Shown here one piece after another: positions 1 through 5,588 of a DNA stretch of 6,328 bases (within the stretch, counting starts at the first letter, position 1; each line of letters opens with the position of its first letter). The DNA is taken from assembly GCA_003552605.1 (NCBI GenBank), contig PUNN01000435.1:1-6328 (forward strand), in the 5' to 3' direction. The notes under the pieces were generated by a model. That model saw only the letters and a program-made list of their open reading frames with translations, was not told the origin of the DNA and ran no database searches. A program made the position numbers and the translations under genes. Source of the DNA: Phycisphaeraceae bacterium. GTDB lineage: Bacteria > Planctomycetota > Phycisphaerae > Phycisphaerales > Phycisphaeraceae.

Positions 1-549
1 CTGTGGCAGGAATCGCGCGGCGGGTCGGTCGGCAGTTCTTATGCCATTCCGGTCGAAGGTGACCGCCTCGCTACGTTCGTCAAGGCCAAGGATGGGGATG
101 GGAACCATGTCGCCGGGTTCCACATCACGGATACCGGCCTCGACCGGCTCTGGACACTCGAAAAATCACACAGCACGCGCCGGCCTTTGATGATTCACGA
201 AGGCCACTCATACAGCCAGGGCAATGATGCCTTTCACCGGGTCAACCTGGAAACCGGCGAGGTGATTTCGCTTGAAGACCGCGGCTCGATTTCGGGCGGC
301 AGCATTACGGTCGGTGTGGGCGATCGCCTGATCGTCGAGCCCGACACGGTCCACAGCGGTGCCACCTTCCGGCTCTTCGATGCCACCGATGACTTTCAGC
401 GCATCGGCGGTGACTGGGATCCCCCCATGCGCGGCACTTCGGGCTATTCCAACCAGCAACTCACCGATCCGATCATCGACGGCCGGCTCATCGTCCGCGG
501 CGCCAACGGCATTTACGCCTTCGACCTGCGTGCAGGTGACGAGCAGTAG
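1..549 (+). CDS. PQQ-like beta-propeller repeat protein, 3' part only
   Basis: The reading frame is open from the first base of the window to the TAG at 547-549, giving 182 C-terminal residues; the start lies outside. The protein is rich in short beta strands and turns with repeated blade-like segments. Two are clear: one reading F-R-L-F-D-A-T and a final one reading G-R-L-I-V-R-G-A-N-G-I-Y-A-F-D-L-R. The last has the pattern of the closing blade of PQQ-like (BamB/quinoprotein-type) propellers, in which a 'show the value, then name the data' strand pair precedes an aromatic-acidic-leucine end. Such proteins are usually secreted or periplasmic and serve as scaffolds or, with PQQ bound, as dehydrogenases. 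No cofactor ligand can be assigned from this fragment, so a catalytic role is not claimed. It converges on the 908-4823 operon and is unlikely to be functionally tied to it. I am fairly sure of the fold and unsure of the function. Confidence 0.7.
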   Translation: MWQESRGGSVGSSYAIPVEGDRLATFVKAKDGDGNHVAGFHITDTGLDRLWTLEKSHSTRRPLMIHEGHSYSQGNDAFHRVNLETGEVISLEDRGSISGGSITVGVGDRLIVEPDTVHSGATFRLFDATDDFQRIGGDWDPPMRGTSGYSNQQLTDPIIDGRLIVRGANGIYAFDLRAGDEQ

Positions 550-907
550 AGGTCAGCGGTCGCTTGAAAGCCGCTTACGAAGCTGGTTCAACCACTGATC
601 CATGCTTTGAAAGCAAATCAAGTCGATGGCACACAAAGCCGCCAAGGCGTGCCGCTTGCTGATGCCGGGTCGCTATGGTGTGGCTGGCCGTGGCTGCATG
701 CCGTTTGCCAGCACGTCACCGGGCCCGCTCCCATGCTGCTGGACCAGTCAGTCTCCGCCTGATGGCATCGCCGCACCGGATCGGTGGGGATTGGCGCACG
801 TGGCCTCTCGAGCAACCTGGCGAATACCCCGCCGAGGTCACCCAGTGGCGAAGTGGACGAAGTGGTTCCGGCCCCACGCAGGTTCATGAGGCGGTTGGGG
901 ATGGTGG
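550..907. other. Convergent intergenic region, no convincing gene
   Basis: This 358-base gap separates the propeller gene from the minus-strand operon. Open frames exist on both strands, but none has a good ribosome binding site, a recognisable domain or the strong third-position GC bias of the neighbouring genes. No hairpin followed by a T run was found for either convergent transcript, so termination may be Rho-dependent or use weak structures. Small local features are the inverted repeat CACCG-GAT-CGGTG at 774-786 and a short tandem of TGG(A)CGAAG units around 845-864. Nothing else stands out. Confidence 0.5.
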
Positions 908-2101
908 TTACTGGGTGCGGTTGGAATTGCCGCGGCGGTTGCGGTGGTCGCTGTTTTTCACGCCACTGCCGCCGGACTTCTCGCCGCGCGGCGGCGCCTG
1001 GCCGGGTGGGGTGGCGGGGGTAGCGGGGGTGCTGGGGGGTTTCCGGGCGGCCTGTGAGGCCACCGCCGCCGCCTCATCCGGATGCGCCCCATCGACCTCC
1101 GGCACTGCCGTCGCCGTCGGCTCGGTCGGATCGGGCCGGTAAAGGCGGGTCTCGAGGGCCCATATCTTCTCGGTGAAGTTGCCACCCATATCGCCACCGG
1201 CACCCGCCGGCTCACGCGCCGCGGCGATCGCCATCTGAAGGCGGGCATCGACGTTGTCCAGCAGCGATACCGCCAGTGCCTCCGGTGTCGATGGTATGCG
1301 CGCAGCGCCGAACTCCGGCTTGCCGTGGTGAGAAAGAATGATGTGCTTGAGCACCATCAGCAATGCCTCGGGGATGTCATGTCCCTTCTCGCGGCACTGC
1401 CGGGCCTTCTCCTCCAGCCACAGCACGCCCTGCACGATGTGGCCGACCAGCAGGCCCTCATCGGTGTAGCCGAAGCCGGTCGACCACTTCAACTCGGCGC
1501 ACTTGCCCAGGTCATGCAGGAACAGCCCCGTAATGACCACGTCACGGTTGATCTGCGGATACAGCGGACAGATGGCATCGGCCATCTGCATCAGCATGAG
1601 CGTGTGCTCGAGCAGGCCGCCGATATAGGCATGGTGCAACGTCATCGCCGCAGGCGCCCGGCAGAATCGGTCCATCAGCGCCTCATCACCGGCGAAGGCC
1701 TCGATGATGTGGCGAAGCGGCATGTGTTCGACAGTGTCGAGTATGGCCACGACCTGCTCGTACATCTGATCGATGTCGCGCTGTGTCGATGGCAGCAGGT
1801 CGAACATGTCCTCTTCACCGGGCTCGATCGCGCGGATCTGCTGGATGATGATCTGCATCTCACCCTGGTAGGCCTGCGTCTGGCCCTCGACCCAGACAAA
1901 GCCATCGGTCGGCAGGCTCTGGAAGAGCTGCTCGCTGGCGTTCCACATCCGCGCCGGCGCCCGGCCGGTCTTGTCGCCGAGCAGGCACTTGAGAAACGGC
2001 TTGCCGTTGCGGGTCATGCCGAGCTGGGTGTTGTAAACGGCGAAGATACCATCGATGAAGCGGTTGGCATCGAGCTCGGCGATGTAGGGGCGTTTGGCCA
2101 C
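908..2101 (-). CDS. YhaM-type 3'-5' exoribonuclease (OB fold + HD domain)
   Basis: This is a 397-residue protein with the architecture of the YhaM family, which degrades RNA or single-stranded DNA from the 3' end with metal ions held by an HD domain. Residues about 10-95 look like an OB-fold nucleic-acid-binding domain (G-K-P-F-L-K-C-L-L-G-D-K-T-G, then W-V-E-G-Q-T). Residues about 120-325 form the HD domain: H156-H157, G-G-L-L-E-H166-T, L-H196-D197-L-G-K, S-H258-H259-G-K-P-E and N-V-D285-A-R. The segment F-T-E-K-I-W-A-L-E-T-R-L-Y-R-P (309-323) matches the usual family end. Beyond it lies an extra tail of about 75 residues, Pro/Ala-rich then basic, probably disordered. The start is GTG, supported by GGGAGG ending 8 bases upstream. 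The gene begins 27 bases after the ketosynthase stop, so it is likely co-transcribed with the two ketosynthase genes. The family call is strong; exact substrate is unknown. Confidence 0.85.
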   Translation of the reverse strand: MAKRPYIAELDANRFIDGIFAVYNTQLGMTRNGKPFLKCLLGDKTGRAPARMWNASEQLFQSLPTDGFVWVEGQTQAYQGEMQIIIQQIRAIEPGEEDMFDLLPSTQRDIDQMYEQVVAILDTVEHMPLRHIIEAFAGDEALMDRFCRAPAAMTLHHAYIGGLLEHTLMLMQMADAICPLYPQINRDVVITGLFLHDLGKCAELKWSTGFGYTDEGLLVGHIVQGVLWLEEKARQCREKGHDIPEALLMVLKHIILSHHGKPEFGAARIPSTPEALAVSLLDNVDARLQMAIAAAREPAGAGGDMGGNFTEKIWALETRLYRPDPTEPTATAVPEVDGAHPDEAAAVASQAARKPPSTPATPATPPGQAPPRGEKSGGSGVKNSDHRNRRGNSNRTQ

Positions 2102-2128
2102 GGTGATTGCCTCCCTGGCTCAGGGCCG

Positions 2129-3445
2129 TCATTCGAAGCGGCGGAGTATGAGCGTGTTGTTCTGCCCGCCGAAACCATAGTTGTTGTTCAGACAGGTCCG
2201 CACAGGCACCTGTCGTGCGGTGTTGGGCACGTAATCGAGGTCGCACTCGGGGTCGGGGTTGTGCAGGTTGATCGTCGGCGGCACGGTCTGATCGCGCATG
2301 GCGAGCACGCAGACGATCGTTTCAACCACGCCCGCCGCGGCGATGAGATGGCCGATCATGCTCTTGACCGAGCTCATCGGCACCCGCGGTGCCCGCTCCC
2401 CGAACAGCCGCTTGATCGCCCGCGTCTCGGCATAGTCGTTCTCGTGCGTGCTCGTGCCGTGGACGGAGATGTAATCAATCTCCGCCGGCGTCAGGCCCGC
2501 ATCATCGAGCGCCTGCTGCATCGCCGCGAGCGGGCCGCGGCCTTCCGGGTGCATGTCCGTGACGCGGTAGGCATCGGCACTGGCGCCGTAGCCAAGCACC
2601 TCGCCGAGGATCGTCGCCCCGCGGCGCCTGGCATGATCGAGCGTTTCCAGGATCACGATGCCCGCACCTTCCCCGAGCACGAACCCATCGCGGTCGGCGG
2701 TGAACGGCCTTGAAGCAGTCTCGGGTGATTCGTTGCGGGTCGACAGCGCGGTAAGCCGGTTGAAACCGGTGACCCCGAGCGGGTGGATCATCGTGTGCGC
2801 CCCGCCGGTGATCATCACATCGGCATCCCCGAGCCGCATCACTTCCGTCGCCTCGCCGATGGCCTGCGTCGAGGCGGCACATGCCGTCAGGCAGTTATAG
2901 GCCGGCCCGCGAACGCCGAACTCCATCGCGAGGTGCGCCAACGGCATGTTCGCTTCCTGCTCGAGCTCGGTCACCGCGTCCATCGAGCGTGCCGCCGCGG
3001 CGTACCAGCGCGCGGCATCCACCGTGTTCTGATCAGCATCCCAGCCGGCGAGGTTCGAGCCGACGTAGCTGTCAAAGTCGATGACGCCCTCGCCGCAACC
3101 GAGGTAAAGCCCGAGCCGATCACGATCCAGGCCACCTTCGGCATCGAACCGGTCCAGCCCCGCATCCCTCCATGCCTGCGATGCAGCGCCGAGGGCGAAG
3201 GCGGTGTTGGGCAGCACCCCTTCATGCAGGGCCGCATCACGCACGAACGTGCGCCAGTCGTAATCACGCACATGCGCGCAAAAGCGTGTGGGGAAGGTCG
3301 ATGCATCGAACCGCGTAATCGGCCCGACGCCGCTTTCACCGGCCAGCATCCGTTGCCACACCGACTCGACAGCATGACCGAGCGGGGTCACCCAGCCGAT
3401 GCCGGTGATGACGATGCGCGGGCGTGGGGAATGGGTCGTGTTCAT
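2129..3445 (-). CDS. FabF-like beta-ketoacyl-ACP synthase (KS-alpha type, catalytically intact)
   Basis: A 438-residue condensing enzyme of the thiolase fold that would extend an acyl-ACP with malonyl-ACP by decarboxylative Claisen condensation in the cytoplasm. The active residues are all present: nucleophile C189 in T-A-C-A-A-S-T, H329 in V-H-G-T-S-T, K361 and H366 in K-S-M-I-G-H. They sit 26 residues after E. coli FabF C163, H303, K335 and H340. The gate region reads N-Y-G-F-G-G-Q-N, keeping F425. Most of the offset comes from an insertion of about 20 residues around 125-165, before the M-P-L-A-H-L-A-M segment. The frame extends upstream to 3598, but ATG at 3443-3445 is preferred: it places I-V-I-T-G at the usual N-terminal position and avoids overlapping the upstream gene, which ends 22 bases away. 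The Shine-Dalgarno match there is poor, so translational coupling is plausible. Probably partner of the degenerate ketosynthase upstream rather than the housekeeping FabF; that is inference. Confidence 0.9.
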   Translation of the reverse strand: MNTTHSPRPRIVITGIGWVTPLGHAVESVWQRMLAGESGVGPITRFDASTFPTRFCAHVRDYDWRTFVRDAALHEGVLPNTAFALGAASQAWRDAGLDRFDAEGGLDRDRLGLYLGCGEGVIDFDSYVGSNLAGWDADQNTVDAARWYAAAARSMDAVTELEQEANMPLAHLAMEFGVRGPAYNCLTACAASTQAIGEATEVMRLGDADVMITGGAHTMIHPLGVTGFNRLTALSTRNESPETASRPFTADRDGFVLGEGAGIVILETLDHARRRGATILGEVLGYGASADAYRVTDMHPEGRGPLAAMQQALDDAGLTPAEIDYISVHGTSTHENDYAETRAIKRLFGERAPRVPMSSVKSMIGHLIAAAGVVETIVCVLAMRDQTVPPTINLHNPDPECDLDYVPNTARQVPVRTCLNNNYGFGGQNNTLILRRFE

Positions 3446-3467
3446 CTGTGGACTCGCGCCGGTCAAT

Positions 3468-4823
3468 TCACGTCTCGATGTGCTGTAGCACGCACGCGGT
3501 GTTCTGTCCGCCAAGGCCCGTCGAAAGCACAAGCGCATTGCGGATGCCCGCTGCCCGTGCCGGGCCGGCGGCGGCATCGAGGCCCTCGATGGGCTCATCG
3601 CAGTTGATCACCGCCGGCAGTTTCTGCTCGAAGACGGCCTGCGCCGCCAGGCTCAGGTCGATCCCGCCGCTGCCGGCGCCCACCAGCCCGGCCATCGCCT
3701 TGCTCGAGCAGATGCGGATGCCCCCCAGCGCCGAGCCGAAGACCCGGCGAAGTGCGGCGGCTTCGGCTCGGTCGTAATCAGGCATCGCGCAGCCAAACGG
3801 CACGATCAGGTCCACCGCGTCGGGCGAGATGCCGGCCTTGTGGATAGCGCGGCGGGCCGCGGCGGCGATGGCGTCGCCCTCGGGATCGGGCGTGCGGTTG
3901 CGGGTGGCGGGGTTGACGGTTTGCGATGCCGCGAAACCCGCCACCCGGGCGTAGGCCCGGGCATCCGGCTGCGATGCCTTCCGCTTCAGGAACGTCTCTT
4001 CCGATTCCAGGATCAGGATCGCACCGCCCTCGCCGGGGACGCAGCCGGCGGCGTCGGCATCGAAAGGCCGCACCGTCGCGGCCGGATCGGCGTCCGAGCC
4101 CGACTCGAGCCGCAGGTAACGCTCAGAGAAGGTCTGCCGCATCATGGACATCAGGTTCAGCCGCGATTCGAGCCCGCCACAGAAGCAGGCATCGGCCCCG
4201 CCCCGGCCGATCACGTGCATCGCTTCGCCAAGGCTCAGCCCCGCCGAGCTTTCCGTACAGGTGATCGTGTTGCTCGGCCCCTGGGCATCATGCACGATCG
4301 TCACGTGGCAGGCGAGCATGTTGGGCAGGTATTTCAGCAGCCAGAGCGGGGTCAACTCATGCATGCCTTCACGGCCCCACTTGCGGATGTCGAAGCCGCC
4401 GGCTTCATCACGGGCCTTGTCCAGCGCCGCGGTCAACTCATCGAGGTCGGCCGCGATCAGCCCGGCGCCGATCTGAGCCCCCATGCGGTGGGGCGGATAG
4501 CTCGACTCATCCTCGCCGCCGGCCGCGGTGGCCCGGGTTGTCAGGTGGGCATCACGCGCGGCCAGCTCCGCCGCGGCGACCGCAAGCTCGATGTCCCGGG
4601 CCATGATCTTGGTCGCCTTGCGGTAGCTGCGTGGCACGAAATCGCGCGGCTTGAACGCCGCCGGGACCTCTGCCACGTATGGGCAGGGGAAAGGCGAAGC
4701 ATCAAACGCGCGGCAGGGGCCCACGGCGCTGCGGCCATCAACCGCGCCCTGCCAGGTCGACTCGATGCCAATGCCCAGGCCGCTGATCGGCCCGAGTCCA
4801 GTGATGACCACGCTTCGGGTCAT
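3468..4823 (-). CDS. Ketosynthase-fold protein lacking catalytic residues (KS-beta / chain-length-factor-like)
   Basis: A 451-residue protein with the full ketosynthase fold: N-terminal S-V-V-I-T-G-L-G, a G-P-S nucleophile-elbow segment, P-G-E-G-G-A-I-L-I-L-E, and C-terminal T-G-L-G-G-Q-N. Aligning by the flanking G-P-S and S-L-G-E blocks to E. coli FabF puts E191 at the active-site Cys163, F343 at His303 and L380 at His340; K375 (equivalent to Lys335) remains. The gating phenylalanines 398/400 become T435/L437. C189 lies two residues before the nucleophile position and is not its equivalent in this alignment. Loss of Cys and both His is what defines KS-beta (chain length factor) subunits of type II polyketide synthases, though those classically carry Gln. 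It is first in the operon, 22 bases before the intact ketosynthase, suggesting a heterodimer. ATG at 4821-4823 is preceded by GGAGG, but at a long 12-base spacing. It may instead be a divergent enzyme with an unrecognised activity. Confidence 0.85.
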   Translation of the reverse strand: MTRSVVITGLGPISGLGIGIESTWQGAVDGRSAVGPCRAFDASPFPCPYVAEVPAAFKPRDFVPRSYRKATKIMARDIELAVAAAELAARDAHLTTRATAAGGEDESSYPPHRMGAQIGAGLIAADLDELTAALDKARDEAGGFDIRKWGREGMHELTPLWLLKYLPNMLACHVTIVHDAQGPSNTITCTESSAGLSLGEAMHVIGRGGADACFCGGLESRLNLMSMMRQTFSERYLRLESGSDADPAATVRPFDADAAGCVPGEGGAILILESEETFLKRKASQPDARAYARVAGFAASQTVNPATRNRTPDPEGDAIAAAARRAIHKAGISPDAVDLIVPFGCAMPDYDRAEAAALRRVFGSALGGIRICSSKAMAGLVGAGSGGIDLSLAAQAVFEQKLPAVINCDEPIEGLDAAAGPARAAGIRNALVLSTGLGGQNTACVLQHIET

Positions 4824-5130
4824 GGTGGGTTCATGCCTCCATCATTACAGCGTCCAACGCCACCGCCTCCCACCCGGGAGAACGCCCGGAGTGCCGCCGC
4901 ATCGCAACCACCGCGAAACGGTCGCCCAGGGCAACCACCCACCCTGGAGGTCATTGCTCCAGCCCCTGCCGACCGCAGGCCCGCAACTGCGCGGCTCGGC
5001 TCGTCCAGCGTCCGCCGGGCATCACGGGCCTGATTCCCGGGCGCACGGGGCCTTCAGGTGGCAGCGCCGGGCCCACGCCCCCGCTTCGCCGCGGGCCTCC
5101 CGGCCAGTGTAAGCGATCGGGCGGCAGACG
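4824..5130 (-). other. Long untranslated leader of the ketosynthase operon
   Basis: No gene is supported in these 307 bases. If the operon is transcribed from the candidate promoter at 5131-5160, this stretch is a 5' leader of about 300 bases. It contains short perfect hairpins, including CTGGAG/CTCCAG with a 7-base loop at 4944-4962 and CCGGG/CCCGG at 4874-4889, near the start of the first gene. The GGAGG on the minus strand about 12 bases before the ATG is the only ribosome-binding-site candidate. I do not recognise a known riboswitch in it. Confidence 0.35.
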
Positions 5131-5160
5131 TGTATACCGACTCGGCAGGGGCCCGGGCAA
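5131..5160 (-). promoter_or_regulatory. Candidate promoter for the minus-strand operon
   Basis: On the minus strand TTGCCC (5160-5155) is followed after 18 bases by TATACA (5136-5131), each matching the sigma-70-type consensus at four of six positions. The -35 element falls at the outer base of the left arm of the large inverted repeat, so the repeat could affect promoter access. Planctomycete promoters are poorly characterised and the match is modest, so this is only a candidate. Confidence 0.25.
5143..5156 (+). repeat. 14-base direct repeat, left copy
   Basis: The sequence CGGCAGGGGCCCGG occurs here and again at 5307-5320, immediately outside the two ends of the large inverted repeat. This could be a target-site duplication, although 14 bases is long for most insertion sequences, or a remnant of a duplicated element boundary. 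Confidence 0.6.
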
Positions 5161-5303
5161 ACGCATGTAGCTCGGGTGGCATGGTCAGCAGGCGTCTTCG
5201 GCTGATGGCCATGCGGCGGACCGCCCGTCACAGGCCGCCATGGCCATCGGCTGCGGACAGCCGCTGACCATGCCACCCGGTTTAGCATCTACATGCGTTC
5301 GCC
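5157..5303. repeat. Imperfect inverted repeat of about 147 bases (MITE-like or structured-RNA element)
   Basis: Left and right arms are reverse complements in three perfect blocks. AACGCATGTAG (5160-5170) pairs with 5289-5299. CGGGTGGCATGGTCAGC (5173-5189, 17 bases) pairs with 5263-5279. GATGGCCATG (5204-5213) pairs with 5239-5248. Between the second and third blocks the arms still pair mostly, including G-U pairs if transcribed. The right arm has a few extra bases between the first two blocks, and the central loop is about 25 bases (5214-5238). No open frame in it is convincing. It would fold into a long stem as single-stranded DNA or RNA. The flanking direct repeats favour a small mobile element or palindromic extragenic repeat; a non-coding RNA is the alternative. 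Confidence 0.75.
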
Positions 5304-5306
5304 TTG

Positions 5307-5320
5307 CGGCAGGGGCCCGG
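5307..5320 (+). repeat. 14-base direct repeat, right copy
   Basis: Identical to 5143-5156 (CGGCAGGGGCCCGG) and in the same orientation. Only the three bases TTG separate it from the paired end of the inverted repeat. Confidence 0.6.
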
Positions 5321-5330
5321 CGTGGAGGTC

Positions 5331-5410
5331 TGGGGGTGCATGACACGCGCCGCGGGGTTCCTTTGTAGCCAGCCCCGGGGTTGCCCGCCGCGGTACGTGT
5401 CATGCCCCCC
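5331..5410. repeat. Second large hairpin / inverted repeat
   Basis: GCATGACACG (5338-5347) is the exact reverse complement of CGTGTCATGC (5396-5405), and CCGCGG (5350-5355) pairs with CCGCGG (5388-5393). Inside, GCGGGG-type and CCCGC-type sequences extend the stem with mismatches, and outside a run of G (5332-5336) faces a run of C (5405-5410). The right side is followed by A7 on the plus strand. A T run does not follow the hairpin on either strand, so it does not look like an intrinsic terminator. It is a different sequence from the element at 5157-5303. Confidence 0.65.
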
Positions 5411-5433
5411 AAAAAAATCGCCCCCCGGTGCAT

Positions 5434-5480
5434 AAAGCTTTCATTCTTGGACGTTTCGGGGTATAAGGACACGATAGTAC
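5434..5480 (+). promoter_or_regulatory. AT-rich candidate promoter region for the lipoprotein gene
   Basis: This is the most AT-rich patch in an otherwise very GC-rich gap and lies about 110-155 bases before the lipoprotein start. TATAAG at 5462-5467 resembles a -10 box, with only a weak -35 (TTTCAT, 5439-5444) at 17 bases. Alternatively TTGGAC at 5447-5452 is a fair -35, paired with poorer -10 candidates around 5470-5478. The patch also holds the palindrome AAAGCTTT (5434-5441). The region is likely to contain the promoter; the exact boxes are uncertain. Confidence 0.35.
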
Positions 5481-5529
5481 GGTCGCCGTGGACAGCATCG
5501 GCGGCGGGGTGCTCTGCCCCGGCCGACTG

Positions 5530-5543
5530 CTGCGGGGCCGCAG
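5530..5543. promoter_or_regulatory. Near-palindrome CTGCGG-GG-CCGCAG upstream of the lipoprotein gene
   Basis: Two perfect 6-base arms (5530-5535 and 5538-5543) separated by two bases, 45 bases before the ATG and downstream of the AT-rich promoter patch. It could be a dimeric regulator's site, or a short stem in the 5' leader of the mRNA (a two-base loop would force some end pairs open). GC-rich chance palindromes are common, so confidence is low. Confidence 0.3.
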
Positions 5544-5588
5544 GTGACGGATCAGGGACCATCTTTTTCCTTTCAAGGAGCACCCATC

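Noticed and set aside
675..1142. Plus-strand open frame whose middle part has a somewhat protein-like W/Y/L-rich stretch
   Set aside because: It overlaps the 3' end of the nuclease gene, has no clear ribosome binding site or family match, and its third-position GC is visibly lower than in the neighbouring genes. Worth a homology search but not annotated.
1082..2713. 543-codon open frame on the plus strand
   Set aside because: It runs antisense across the nuclease and the intact ketosynthase, both of which have clear family motifs. Long antisense frames are common in GC-rich genes; the translation is His/Arg-rich with no domain.
3446..3598. Upstream extension of the intact ketosynthase to an earlier start at 3598
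   Set aside because: It would overlap the preceding gene by 131 bases, and the extra 51 residues are Arg/Ser/Pro-rich and not part of the fold; the ATG at 3445 gives the normal N-terminus.
3840..5033. 397-codon open frame on the plus strand
   Set aside because: Antisense to the degenerate ketosynthase and continuing into its leader; Arg/Gly/Pro-rich translation with no motif and no ribosome binding site.
5143..5320. Possible CRISPR array
   Set aside because: Only two copies of a 14-base repeat are present and the DNA between them is a single palindrome, not spacers.
5338..5417. Hairpin plus A7 run as an intrinsic terminator
   Set aside because: On the plus strand the hairpin is followed by A, not T; on the minus strand the T run comes before the hairpin.
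5185..5583. Small minus-strand open frames across the 4824-5588 gap
   Set aside because: They run through the inverted repeats, are Pro/Ala/Arg-rich and lack ribosome binding sites; the repeats explain the apparent similarity between segments.
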